This document shows, piece after piece, positions 21,862 through 33,869 of a DNA stretch of 64,000 bases (its first letter is position 1; every line of letters begins with the position of its first letter). The position numbers and the translations under genes are program-made. The notes below the pieces were generated by a model. It was given only the letters and a program-made list of their open reading frames with translations, was not told the DNA's origin and did not search any database. The stretch is from Beta vulgaris subsp. vulgaris (Eukaryota; Streptophyta; Magnoliopsida; Caryophyllales; Amaranthaceae), in the NCBI RefSeq assembly GCF_026745355.1, contig NC_079206.1:48079108-48143107 (forward strand), read 5' to 3'.

Positions 21862-23788
21862 TTGGTAAGGGGAGATAAGCTCATCTTCAAGTTTTCGCTT
21901 ATTGGAGAGATCTCTTTCAAGAACTTAGCATAAGCTGGCATTTGAGACATAGCCTCAAGGAATGGGATGTTGATTTGCAGGCTCTTCATCACATTAAGAA
22001 ATTTAGTGAACTTGTCACTCAACTTTCTCTCTACCAACCTATGAGGATAGGGAACCGGAGGCACATAGATTGGTTGGTGGAGGTGATGGCAATGGTTTTT
22101 GTCACCAACTTGAACATGTGACTCATCTTTCTCCTCAACTTCCTCTTTCTCAGTTTCCTCAGCTCCATCCTCCTTCTCAACAACCTCAGCTTCTTCATCC
22201 TTCTCTAACTCCCCATCTGGCATCTTAGGACCCGCATAACTTGTTCCCGACCTCAAATGAATGGCTTTGGCTTGATGGAGGTTGGGGTTAGGGATGGGAT
22301 GGCCGGAAGTTGATTTGTGGGGGTGAGGGATTTTCTCAGCTACTTGGGCAATTTGGGTTTCAAGCATTTTGTTGTGGGCTTGTAGCTCTTGAAACCTTTG
22401 CTCATGGTTTTGGAGAATTTGGTTCATGGATTGGAGTTGTTGGAGAATTTGGAGAGAGGTTGGATCGGAGATGGTGTAGGTTCGGGATTTTGTTTGGGAA
22501 TGGAAGATTGGAGGGAGGTTTTGGGTTGTTGGTCCTTTGATGTGGAGCTTGGAAGTGTTGGACCCTTGTGAGGAGGAACCACCTTGGTTATAGTTTTGGT
22601 TTTGGTTATACCCTTGCGCAAACCCTTGGTTGTGAGCTTGGTTGTACCCTTGTTGAGGTTGATTCCATCCTTGTTGAGGTTGGTTGAATCCTTGGGTGTA
22701 GTTTTGTTGAGGTTGTCTCCAACCTCCTTGTTGATTGTTCCTATACCCTTGGTTTCCTTGATACCATCTCCTCTTGAATTATTGCCGCCACATGCTCCGA
22801 ATGGGTACCTCCACAATAAGAAGTATCATGGTTAGTACCACCACAAATATCACAAGAAAAAGAGTTTACCTGTGAAGGAGTAGACGATGCAAGATTGATC
22901 TTGGAGAGCTTCTTGTCGAGTTGGTCCATCTTGGCTTGAATTTGATCCATGGGGTCAATTTCAAACTTTCCGCTCTTCTTAGGTTGAGCACCTCTTCTCT
23001 TCTCACCCCATGAGTAGTTCTTGATCACTTCCTCAATTGTGGACTCAAGTTGTTCTTGCGGGATCTTAGATAGTTGACCTCCCGCTCCAGCATCAAGGTT
23101 GGCCCGTGAAATCGGATCAAGACCATCATAGAAAATCGCATGAGTAGATTCTTGTTGAACTCATGGTGTGGGCATGAACGGATCATCTCCTTGAACCGCT
23201 CCCAAGCTTCGGCAAGTGTCTCATCGTTCTCTTGCTCAAATGAGGAGATCTTCCTCCTTATGTCCGCAGTCTTCCACTCCGGGAAGTATTTCTTCAAGAA
23301 GGCCATTGTGACTTCTTCCCATGTAGTGAGGGAATTAGCAGGCAAGCTCTTGAGCCATGACTTTGCTTTTCCGGTAAGAGAGGACCGGAACAAGTGCATC
23401 TTGATGTAGTCAGGAGAGACATCATTAGTTGTTATCATGGCACAGATCTCAAGAAACCTGTCGAGATGGTCTAGAGGATCTTCATCTGACCCCCCACAAA
23501 ATTGCTCTCTTCACCATCCGAGTATACTGAGGGTGAATGCTGAAATTTGTAGTGGTGGTGGGAGTCGAATTCCACCTTGAAGAACATAGGAACCCGGATT
23601 TCCGAAATCCCTAAACAGTTGTGGATTTGCTTCACCCATTTCTGATTCAACTTCACTTGATGTACTTGAGATTGGTGAAAGGCTCGGAACCCAAAGTCAA
23701 TTTCCAAATTCTTCCGAAGCTTTCGCAATGTACGGTCGATTTCAGGATCTAGAGGCAATGTGGGTGAACCGTGAGTTCTTCTTCTCAT
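21858..23788 (-). pseudogene. Athila gag, several frameshifts
   Basis: This is the capsid/nucleocapsid precursor. A likely start is the ATG at 23788 (MRRRTHGSPTLPLDPEI). The capsid segment (23438-23025) includes MHLFRSSLTGKAKSWLKSL and WKTADIRRKISSFEQENDET. A nucleocapsid zinc knuckle CDICGGTNHDTSYC (C-x2-C-x4-H-x4-C) lies near 22850-22810. A Gln/Asn-rich linker and a C-terminal MNQILQNHEQRFQELQAHNK coiled segment, HLRSGTSYAG and a Glu/Lys-rich tract follow. Frames change near 23450, 23030, 22780 and 22425, so the gene is dead. It lies immediately 3' of the primer site as expected. Confidence 0.85.
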
Positions 23789-23905
23789 GTAACACAACAA
23801 AGCTAAGCAGAGGATTAGCAAATAACAACCACAGTTAAAAAGAAAATAAAAGAAAAATCAACTAAGCAAACTAAACTAAAATATACTTCAATCAATAGCA
23901 CAATT

Positions 23906-23923
23906 TCCCCGGCAACGGCGCCA
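23906..23923 (-). other. Athila primer-binding site, Asp-tRNA type
   Basis: The minus strand reads TGGCGCCGTTGCCGGGGA, matching the primer site complementary to the 3' end of plant tRNA-Asp used by Athila/Tat elements. It lies three bases inside the 5' LTR. Confidence 0.92.
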
Positions 23924-23926
23924 TTT

Positions 23927-25696
23927 TGATAAGAGGTTTTTAGTGTTGTTAAGGCACTAAGAACCGCTTTCCAAACAATATTATAATCCTAACAAGCAAT
24001 TACTAAGGAATAGTAAGGGCAAGTCAAGGGTCGATCCACAGGGAAAAGGGATTGGTAAAGTCTATCAGTCTAGACTACCTAATTGAAAGGTATTTGGGGG
24101 TTTGAAAAGTTTTGCTATCGATTAAATCTAACAAATATCACAAATAAACAAATAACACGGGTTTAAATATCAGATAAAAGACACTAGAGTTAAGGTTACT
24201 AGTATGAATAAGAATAGCCAATGATTGCTAATGCGATTGTGATGTACGGAGATGATTATGCAAGGTTTAGTTTCCCTCTAAATTACTTGAGTCCTCTATC
24301 GAATGGTCCTCAAGAGTAATCACTTAATCAATCAACTAAATCCTCTCTCGAATGGTCTTTAGTCAATTGACTAAGAGATTCAATAAGTTTGGAAAACCCC
24401 TAATAAAGGATCCCCTTAATTTCCATCCAATATCTTGGCATAGAAATTAAGTTGATTCTTGGGGATGATAAAAGAGTTCAAAATTCGATAGGAACATTTG
24501 AAATCAAAATACCAAAGTATAAATGTGATCAATATCTATCCTAAGGTTTCAAAACACCAAGATCAATGCATAAACTTCTCTAAACATCACAATCACATCA
24601 ACATCATATTTAACACCCTAATTCATACTTTCACCCTAACCCTAGATTATGAAACTACTCACTAATCATGGATTTAAAGCAACTAAACAATGAATCTATG
24701 GCTAATCTAAGGCTAAACATGATTAAGTAATGATTAAACTAATCTAAATCGCAATTATTAAACAAAGAGAATGAAAATCTAAAATAATCTAAGAACATAA
24801 ACAAACACCAAGAGAATAATTAAAAACTAAAACTTTGAATTAAGATGAACGAAAAGTACCTTGAATGTCAATCGAATCACAAACTATGATCACTAATCTC
24901 AATTATTAGTCAAACTGGTGCTTGTTGTTGCACCCGGAGCCGTTGCACTAGGCGCTAAAGCATGGGCTGGAAACTAAAGTGTTTTCTCTCTAATACAAAA
25001 CCCTAGAATATTGTGTGAAAGATAGAATGAAAGCGTAAGTCTAAAACTAAAACAAAATTCGTTTAATGAAGCAAAGGATTTTTTTCGGACTCGCATTGTG
25101 CGGGCGCACCATGAGAAGGTGCGGGCGCACCATGCAAAGGTGCGGGCGCACCACATGTCAGGTGCGGGCGCACCTATGTCTTCTATCTTCACTGAAAATC
25201 TTTCTTCATAATGTGCGGGTGCATAGGTAGCTGGTGCGGGCGCACCAGACTCAGGTGCGGGCGCACCAGACTCAGGTGCGGGCGCACCATGTGCTGGGTG
25301 CGGGAGCACCTGTGTGTTCTGTCTTTTTCTCCCAGTTTGGCTGTGGTGCGGGCACACCAGTGATATGTGCGGGCGCACCTACGTGTGCGGGGGGGACTCT
25401 AGGCGCACCTCATGGCCTCTCACATCCTCTACCTTGTTTCTTTAAGCCATGCCTCGCATTACTCGGCCCCGAAAAGGGTCATACCTGCAATAAAAATACG
25501 AGAAAACATGGTGAAAGCATATGTGCTAGAAATTCTATCAAAATAGATCGAAAATCTAGCAAAATGTCACTATGATCAAGTATGATCAAGTGAATAAAAT
25601 AGAAGGAAAAAGTGAGGAGAACGAGGGAAGAAAGGGGAAAAGGGGCCAAAACAAGCCAAAAGGAAGCCATAAAGTGCGTTAGGAACGCACTTATCA
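23927..25696 (-). repeat. 5' LTR of Athila
   Basis: This right-hand LTR is about 1.77 kb and begins TGATAAGAGG on the plus strand. It differs from the left LTR by many small changes and by an extra stretch at about 24907-24965 (with GTTGCACCCGGAGCCG) absent from the left copy. It also carries a fuller palindrome array at 25096-25382. The promoter should lie on the minus strand in its right half, but no TATA box was assigned. Confidence 0.93.
25096..25382. repeat. palindrome array in 5' LTR
   Basis: About eleven copies of GGTGCGGGCGCACC or close variants are spaced 20-45 bp apart. The array lies roughly 310-600 bases into the LTR in transcription order, a region where U3 control sequences would be expected. 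Confidence 0.9.
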
Positions 25697-25701
25697 AAGT
25701 G

Positions 25702-28436
25702 ACAACCCAAACCTAATTGAAATAAACGACTTAACCATGTAGCCATAAATAGTTGAAATGCAATTATGATTTTACTAATCCATGACCTTTAAAAAGTGAG
25801 AGATTTTGCCACTATTCAAATCAATAGTATTCTGAGTCTTTAAAGAGTGAAATTCACTATTCATAATCCACCACTCTCTCACTTTTTGAGATTTTTCCTT
25901 GAGTAGTGGGAGTGAGCCAGACACTCAAAAGATGTGGACGTTGTGCTTCGTGATTGTCATTACTATACAATCTCTTTGTCTCGCTTAATTCTTCGTCTTC
26001 TTCACATTTTTATTTTATTATTCTTATGTTACAAACTCTTTTTCGTGTCCAATTTGCTTATTTTTTTAGCATTCTGAACCAGTTTATTACACCTCTTCCC
26101 CCAATCAGGTTCACTTGCATAAAGAGGAAGAATAAAGCCCATGTTAGCTAAGTCATTATCAGAGTTTGTTGCAAAAAGAATATTTAGAAAAAGGGGATCT
26201 AACAAGCAAATAAGCAAGTAGTTACAGAAAAGTAGTATATATAAAATAAGAGGGAAATGAAATAGGCATTCAGATATATTTGAGTAAATCTAAGCATTAG
26301 GCAGTTGGTTACATATTACAGGGATTGATTTGCTTGCGATTTCCAAAAGCATGGAGCTTTGTCTTTATTCGTGCTTATTCCCACGCGCGAATTTGTCATT
26401 GTGTTTATAACCGAAATTTGAGTGATTTAAAAGATTGTCTTTGAGTTTTTTTTTTGTTCCCGGTTTTTGATGTGTATATGACTTTTTTTTGCAGGTTTAT
26501 TATGAAGTGATGTCTAATTGTCTTTTATATTATTGTATTTGTCGCTGCTACTAAGGTACGGTCTTTATTGGCTCTAAGATTTTGTTTTCCACTGTAATGC
26601 TTTTCTCAATTATATTTCTTTCTCTATTTGATTGTCTTCAAGACCTATGTTAGCTGTCATGCTATTTGTTCATCCTCACTAGCAAAAGATATGCTACTAG
26701 GGACTATTAGATTAATAAAATGATTCTTGGGATTAGCCAATGTTAATAGTTAGAGATTAGGAGCAGCTCTTGTGGTTTTGTGAATGAATCAATGTTTATT
26801 GCATAAAATAATTTATAAACTGCAATATGGCTCAGTTTAGATTTAATCTGACTTTTATACTGCAAACTGCGAGACTAAACAGTTATTTCCTCCACACATA
26901 TTATGATCAGTTTTTGTTGTTATTGAGAATTGTCTGATTTATGTGTGGCATTGGGGTGTTTCGACAATGTGAGAGAAATTGTCTTTAGTGAAAGACCTAA
27001 TCATCTTTGTATAAGATTATAGACTATCTGAGAGTTTTATTTACTTTGTATGCCTACGATGCAACATAAGAATTGATCATTGTAGCTGAAACAAAAAGTT
27101 AAGTGATGCTTTTTGGGTTTGAAAATGATTAGCTGACTTTGATAAGAGGCAATAGTAGCTATTGTGAAGTAGTTGCCAAAACAAAGCTTAATCTGTTCTA
27201 TTGCCATGAGCTTAAAGAGAAGGCTACCTCCCCTGGTAGAAGTGTCATTGTTTTCTAAACGATCGTGAAGCATTAAAAGAGATATCTTATCATATGTAGT
27301 CGTGTTTAATTTATTTAAATATATTCGATCTATTTATTTTCAAGCCCTACAAGGTAGCTCATCATCATTCTAACCATTTGAGAAATGGCTTCTAGTAGCT
27401 TGGAGACTGCCCACTACAGCTATTGACCAAGGAAGAATGCAGGAGCAATAATTTTGCCATCACCCATGCTCGTCAATCGCTAAATTGCCAACGCTTTTGT
27501 GTCTTTTTTGAGAACTACATCAGTAAATGTGTAGCTTCTGAATTAATATGCAAGTTTGTATAGAATTAGTAGGTGTACGTGCATTTTTTGCAAGCTTAGC
27601 CAACAGGACGACCTAATGTAGGTAGAAGAACAGTTGAAAAACATTTCTAGAGTTCAAAATGTTTATGAAAATGCGCTTCGTTTTCAAACACATCTTCGAT
27701 ACTTTCTATGTTTGCCTTCTTTGTCTTAAAATTCATTAACGTCTTGGCCATGTTGTTCAAGACAAAAGTCATTAGGCTTACAGTATAAAAGTAATAGACT
27801 TTAATATGTATTATATTGTATTCCTACGTAAAATTGACGATTCGTACAAAGGTGTTAGGACATCCATAGTGCGCAATTTCTAGCACACCCTTGGCACAAC
27901 AAACATATATTCACACTTTGTTTCATATCGTGAAAAAAACGGACATTAGGCTACCTTCACCTAACCGACTACAGATATTACAATTGTATTATTTTGGGGA
28001 TCGTTGAAATCTTACTATTCACTTAGTCTATGAGTGGGGGAGCGGAGGGGAGAGAGGGAGATGGTAGAAAGAAGAGTGGTTGAGAATGATGGAGAAGATA
28101 AAAGATGTTAGTGGTTGAACAAGAAAGGAGGAGGTCAGAATAACAAAAGGAGAAATATTTCACTTGCATATCTTCTAAAGGTGATTGTGATTCAAATAGG
28201 ATCAAGTTAAACTACTGGTGCTAGATTTAAAGTTGTTTTGTTGTTTATACTTGCATCATAAGCTTAGAAGGCTAGTGATTCTAGCTGATGTTGATTTATT
28301 CTCCTTAAAAAAACTCTAATTCGAACTCAAACATATTTGTGTGTTGATGCTCTCATCTCAAACAATCTTGATTTTTGAAATTTCACAGGATTTGGGAGAA
28401 TCAACCATATGATAGCAAGAGGAATAAGGATCCTCT
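25702..28436. other. unassigned AT-rich flank
   Basis: This is pre-insertion flank of the Athila element up to the CACTA transposon. No coding region, RNA gene or element terminus was recognised. Intron-like T-rich tracts with TTTTTTGCAG (about 26485-26494) hint at an old gene or element, but no exon could be identified. Confidence 0.45.
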
Positions 28437-28464
28437 CACTAGTGGAAAAAACTGCTTTTGCTAC

Positions 28465-28640
28465 TTATCAAATGCCCCGGTTGACTAATCAACCCAAGCA
28501 TTTGCGAAAAAATTTAATAAAAAAAATTCACAAATGCTCGGGTTCATTAGTTAACCGTAGCATTTGATGTCAAATGCTCCAGTTGATTAATCAACCCGAG
28601 CATTTGTGAATAAATGCTCCTGTTTGTCAACCCGAGCACT
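28465..28640. repeat. left subterminal repeats of CACTA element
   Basis: Inverted and direct copies of AAATGCTCCGGTTGA / TCAACCCGAGCATTTG occur several times within 180 bp of the terminus, the layout expected for transposase-binding sites. Confidence 0.8.
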
Positions 28641-29117
28641 TGAACCCTTTCACATATGTGAAAACTAAAACTCGCAGTGTTTATTTTCACTTTCCTCATT
28701 TATCCTCCTTCCCTCTATCTAGTGTTTTCACTTTTCCCTCCCTCCGCGTTATCTCTCTTCTTCCCTCTCCTTCAAACTACTTGTATGTCTCTCTCCTCCC
28801 TCTTCACTCTCAGATCTCTTCCCTTTTCTCTGATTCAAAAACTTTCTCTCACCTCGATTTGCCATTCTGGTATAAGATTCCCTCATGATATTTGTGATTA
28901 GGGTTCCACAAATTTTTTGTTTTCTCTCATGTTTCTCAGATTCATCGCTGATTGTGACTCGCAGTTGAATTTTACAAGGATAATTATTGTGGTTTGTTTT
29001 GGTATTAGATTCGCCATTCTGGTATTAGATTCAAAAACTGCTTGTTTGTTTTATCTAAGGTTTGGCAATTTCATCGGTTTTTTATTGCGAGATTTCATTC
29101 GGCTTTATTCGAATTTT

Positions 29118-29252
29118 AATGGAGATTTGACATCTGTTGATGCTGATCTCTTGAAGTTGCACGAGGTTTCACCTTTGGCTCTCAAACCTAATCCTTACCT
29201 GGCGCCAGAGTTATTTGAACAATGGCTTTCGCTTCCTGAAACCAATTGCGTC
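29118..29252 (+). pseudogene. captured first-exon piece, PP2A B''-like
   Basis: The frame encodes SVDADLLKLHEVSPLALKPN then PYLAPELFEQWLSLPETN, and stops being conserved exactly at a GTAAGT donor (29253). To my recollection this resembles the N-terminal region of plant PP2A regulatory subunit B'' (EF-hand type), in which a similar LPEVSPLAL...LFxQWLSLP block occurs. The rest of that protein is not visible nearby. It sits inside a CACTA element, which fits transposon capture of a gene start. The identity needs a database comparison. Confidence 0.5.
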
Positions 29253-30960
29253 GTAAGTCCTTTCATTTTGTTTATGCTGATTCTCTGTACTTCTGCTTAC
29301 TCCCGACGTACAAGCCACCGCTGACCCAATCTAGACGGGGTATCCAAGCCTCATGAGTAAAATCAAGAATGCCTCGTAAGATCTTTCTCTCTTCTTCTTT
29401 TGCTTTTCTTTTTCGATATAGGGTTCTGCTATATTATTGTTCAATTATTTGACTTTGTAATTTCTTAAATTTGGGGATGATTCTGGTTATGAATATGGGA
29501 AAATTAGCAGTCAATATCTTTTTCTAATCACCATACAGAAAGAAAGAATAATCTAGTAGCTTACATCCTTGAAATGATTTTTTTAGAAATAACAAGATTG
29601 AATTGGCACGAGAAAGAGCTTTAATGATGGTTTGAACTTGGTCTTCTTACATGGAAATTTTACTCCATATTAGGTTGGCACTCCAAGCTTTAATTTGTGT
29701 TTTTAATTATTGGAACCTCACATTGTATAGCATATTTTAAATAAATGAGATGGCAGACTTCATTGGGGTCAGACTTCATAAATAGTCTGTATTCTATCTA
29801 CTGAATAATAAGTGTTTTTGAGATAGTTTGTATTAATCAGTATTCAGTGCTGAGTCATTCGGTATTCAACAGGAAATTGAAGAATGTTGTTGTAATTGTT
29901 TGTCATTTTGTTCTGTTTTATTATCATTATTTTATGTCTCTATTGATTCAGTTCGATATCGAGAACTTTCAGGTGACTCATTACGTTTCTGCTGCCACAT
30001 TTGATTTTGCTTATTGCGTTTATAGAGTCCTGGTTTTCCTTATATATCTGATTCAGAAGCTCTTCGTATTGATTTTCAACAATTTGGGTGTAGAACTGGC
30101 TATAGATGTTGCCTTCTAGAAACTAAGCAACAATGCTGACAATTTAGAACTGAGTGAGACTCTTGATAACCTGAATTAAACCAGTTCTTATTGGTTCTCG
30201 ACTATTCTATGGGCAGTAGATAACTTGTTAAAATGAATCTGAGTAATGAATCCTACCTCAGCTTGCCAAATAGAACTTAAAATATTTATAACTAATTAAA
30301 ATTTGGTTAAGATCGACCAGACATTCATTATTTGACTTGAAACCTACTTGATGTGGATAATTGATTTATTAGGTCGACATAGCATAATGCATTTGTAGTG
30401 GGACACTTTTCACATTTCTTTTCTTGTAAGCATGTCCATTGCTAGCAGTTGAAGCTAATGAGTCGACCAGTAGAACATTTGTGATCATCTATTGCCCATT
30501 CAAACTGTTTTTTTCCAGTTGTGGCTTATTGTGTAAAGTTGTTGATTATCTATCAAATATCCTATCCTTGGCCAAATTACTTATGTACATAGAGAGGTGA
30601 ATGCCCATGGCTTATCGCCTTGTAGTTTGTTCTAGGCATTTGGCATACTGCATTAGTAGACGTTGTCTATGTGAAATAGAGGAGGTTACCCTATGAGGTG
30701 AACTACTATGTCCGAAATCAACTCTCCTATACAAGTAGTGGATGTAGAAGTCTTCTGGTGCTACCAGAATGTTAGGTTTTTGTGATTGGAATTGTGATCA
30801 TTAAAATTCCTTTGACGTGTGAGACAGACAATATGGGGATCTTCTGCAGTTGATTGTGTGACTGTCCTTTTTGTATTATTTCCAGTGTCTGTGCTTATTT
30901 TTATTTGCTGCTGTTCTAGATTTATAATGTCAATAGTTGCTCTAACATTAGAGTTTGAAT

Positions 30961-31177
30961 ATTTTGCTGCTGCATTGAAAGTTCTGTCATATTTGCCATT
31001 CCCCTATTCAGCTTTAAGCTCTCTCTTGATAATTCCTACTCCAGTGAGGGATGTTGTCTATGATTTTGTTGCTAAACGGCGGTACAAGTGGCGTGGAAAA
31101 GAAGACGAATGTCTTGTTTTGAGCCAGAGTTACTTGAGCGGTTCATTGATAGGGAAGAACTTCTGGAGCAAAGCTAG
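30961..31177 (+). pseudogene. captured DCC-family (DUF393) C-terminal fragment, frameshifted
   Basis: The frame reads ALKVLSYLPFPYSALSSLLI then PTPVRDVVYDFVAKRRYKW and GKEDECLVL. A one-step frame change near 31118 restores EPELLERFIDREEL up to a stop at 31175-31177. This matches the C-terminal part of plant DCC-family (DUF393, predicted thiol-disulfide oxidoreductase) proteins, in which RDxVYDxVAKRRYxWFGK and LLERFIDR blocks are conserved. The N-terminal half with the DxxC site is missing. The frameshift and location inside a transposon mark it as a dead captured fragment. Confidence 0.65.
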
Positions 31178-31854
31178 TCCGATGGCTAATAAAATTTTGC
31201 ACCATCTCCGCACCTTTATCGAGGCCTTTCTTCATCTTCTTTACTCCTGCTGAAATTTAATCAGATGGCAGACTTCATAAATGTTATGATTATGTGGTGA
31301 ATTCTATGTTGTTTCAGCAGCATTTAATATCAGGAGATTGCAGCCATGGGGTAAGAAGGTAGTAAAGCAGGGGTCTCAATGAAGGGTTCTATTGTTTTCT
31401 CCTTGTCCTCCATCATCTTAGGTAAGCCCTCAACCAATTAATCTGCAGTTTTTTTTGTATTGTTATTTATTTTTGGGGGTTTTTAATGTTCTACTTCAAT
31501 CATGAAGTTTGGTTACTTATTATTTTTTTGGTGATTTATGTGTATGTGGATGTTTTTGTAGTTTACATTAGCTATTATTTCCTGTACTTATAGCTTGTTT
31601 TGCTCATATATCATAAAACGTTGATACTTCTTTTTTACTCAGGGTTGATGGGTTTTTCAGATATTAGTTTGCTTAATCAAGAATTATCTATTGATTAAAA
31701 AAGGAAATAAATTGGGAAGTATTTTAGCAATAAAAATTTGGAAAATTATGATCTTTAAAGACATATCATGCTTGGATTTATCTGATTTTATATTTTATGT
31801 CTTTAGATAGTTGTTAATGTTAAATTTGATTATAACCCTCTTCTCTTTTTCAGG

Positions 31855-31990
31855 TTTCTACATTCTCAGACATCAAGAACCGCTTGTATCTGTACAAAAT
31901 TCTCATTGGAGTGTCTCTGATTTGCTTCACTTACTTCATTGGAAATCTTCTTATGAGATCTGCGTGTTATGGAAATCGAGTTAGTTTTTG
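31855..31990 (+). other. exon-like segment in CACTA interior
   Basis: After a good acceptor (TTCTCTTTTTCAG, ending about 31854) the sequence can be read as VSTFSDIKNRLYLYKILIGV followed by a hydrophobic SLICFTYFIGNLL stretch. Base composition is richer than its surroundings. This could be a third captured exon, perhaps of a membrane protein, but I do not recognise the family. Confidence 0.3.
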
Positions 31991-33117
31991 TTTTGTTTAC
32001 TTGAGATTGACATTAGTTATGGTTTCTTCACGAGAAAGCAGATAATTTTAATGCTGTGTTTTGGCTTTGGCTTCTTCTTTGAGAATGTATCAAAGGTTCA
32101 TATGAATGTGTCTATATCTGTGGAGTTCTGTTGCATAGGTAGAAATAGATTAACAATTATCTTTTACAAATAAATTACGAAATATTTGTATTTTGAGATG
32201 CTGTGCTTGTCAGCTAGCTCATTTTCCATCTGATATTTGCTTATTAAAGTGTGGGGGTGGGGGGGTGTGAAAGAATATTTTTAGAACGTCATTTTGTAGA
32301 TTCACATTCTTGCTATAGTTGTCTCTGCTTCACATTCTGTCTGTCTTCTGTATCTTATCAGAAACGGCTCTTTGCCATTCTGTTAAGCAGGTGTTCTGAA
32401 TTACGTCTTATGTAATTAAGAGATACATGTAACTTTTTGCCATTCTGTTAAGCAGGTGCTCTGAATTACGTCTTATGTGATTAAGAGCTACATGTAATAT
32501 CCAAATGATCGGATTATGTCTTAACATCATAGTGATTGGTTATTTATATCTTTGTGTTATAGTATGCTAAGTTTTCTTTCAATATTTTTTTTAATTGCCA
32601 AGGATTACAGAGAAGTTAGTATTTGTACCTCATATAATATGACTAAAATTTCTGATTCGCATTCATTAACAATACTTCATGTTTGCAATATTGCTTGACG
32701 TAGCCGTATAGGGGGTCATGTTCTTTAGTTTGAACAGATGGTGTCATTTGTATGTAGCTCGAACTTAAGTAGATGTCATAATGTACATGAATGTACTAGT
32801 TTTATCCTGAAAAGTACTATAGTGGAAAGCTGAATAAGTTGTCGAGTAGGCGAGGACAATTTAAACTGTGTTCGAAATGAACATTACACAATAATACAAT
32901 TGGAGGAATATGTGAGACGTACTCAGCTTATTTAGATTCACTCTTTCTTCTTAGGGGGGAAATTGGGAGGATGAGGCACCTCAAGGGTATGTGATATCTG
33001 GTTTGCAACTGCTGTTGATTTGCTGAGCTCACATGTGCTAGGATAGTACGAGTTTTGCAGACCTGTTACTCGTGCTGCTGGCCAGCAGGGGTAGCAGGTC
33101 TGAATTTTTTTAATAAG

Positions 33118-33243
33118 AAAAGCTCAAATGCTCCGGTTGTTAAGGAAAAACCGGAGCATTTGTGAAATGCTCAAATGCTCGTATGACATTTGCTACACGT
33201 TAAATACGGAGCATTTGGGGCCTAAACAACCGGAGCATTTGAG
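33118..33243. repeat. right subterminal repeats of CACTA element
   Basis: GCTCAAATGCTCCGGTTG and its inverse (CAACCGGAGCATTTG) recur several times before the right terminus, mirroring the left subterminal block. Confidence 0.8.
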
Positions 33244-33505
33244 GTTTTCTCTACTAGTCTCATCACCACAAATTACATGATATTTTTTTATTGAAGTATT
33301 TATTTGAAGGAGGGTGAAGAATGGAGAGGATTAGAGGAACAATACAATGTTGAGTGTTTTGGATAATCTTAATGTAGAGTTGGACACTTCTTTTTTTTTT
33401 TTTCGTTTGTAGATTTTGTAAAAATATCATCAATGTGGTTAGACGTGAAAGGTTTTGCTTTTTTTAATATTGTTTTTGGTAATCTTAAGCTTCAAATGGG
33501 CTATT

Positions 33506-33869
33506 TTACCTTTACGACTTGTTTGGTGGTTGGTTATAAATGGTGGTAATGGGAATGAATTTGTGTGTAAATTTGTGAAGAATATCATTGTTCATTCCCA
33601 TGGTAATGCTAATTTATGCTAAAGTGTCCACTTCCTTCTTGAATTTCCATTCCCATCCAATACCACCTTGTAGGTGGTAAAGAGTGGTAATAAAGATTGC
33701 TTCCCCTTGGAGACAAAAACACAAGTTTAGGGGTGATATTGCTTGCCCATGGAGAAAAAAAATGTCTCCTCAAGGAGATTTTAAGAGTGCTTCTCTAATA
33801 AAATTACACTTAAAATTCATTCCCATTACTTCAATTTATTAACGCCTACCAAACGGGCCGGTAAAGTAC
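33506..33869. mobile_element. MITE with GTTTGGT terminal inverted repeats
   Basis: Ends are mutually inverted. The left has TTTACGACTTGTTTGGTGG followed by GTAATGGGAATGAATTT; the right has AAATTCATTCCCATTAC followed by CCTACCAAACGGGCCGGTAAA. The element is about 360 bp and has no coding capacity. This is a common plant MITE type thought to belong to hAT or Mutator. A target duplication could not be resolved, so the exact ends are uncertain. Confidence 0.65.

Larger units (their letters stand above)
8941..25696 (-). mobile_element. complete Athila-type LTR retrotransposon, 16.8 kb
   Basis: Two long direct repeats (8941-10581 and 23927-25696) bound the element, and both ends read TGATAAG...CTTATCA. 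A perfect 5-bp target duplication AAGTG flanks it (8936-8940 and 25697-25701), so both boundaries are firm. Transcription runs on the minus strand. The order is 5' LTR, Asp-tRNA-type primer site, gag with a CCHC knuckle, protease, RT, RNase H, integrase, an Athila-type extra coding region, polypurine tract, and 3' LTR. A solo LTR (14023-16908) lies inside. Several frameshifts, an internal duplication and LTR divergence show that it cannot move on its own. Confidence 0.93.
28437..33259. mobile_element. non-autonomous CACTA transposon carrying host gene pieces
   Basis: The left end reads CACTAGTGGAAAAAACTG. The right end, reverse-complemented, reads GACTAGTAGAGAAAACC, a diverged terminal inverted repeat of the CACTA (En/Spm) type. 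If the outermost base is counted as flank, the 3-bp target copies are CTC (28435-28437 and 33259-33261). Both subterminal regions hold inverted AAATGCTCCGGTTG repeats, the usual transposase-binding arrangement. No transposase was seen. The interior instead holds exon-like pieces of host genes. Confidence 0.75.
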
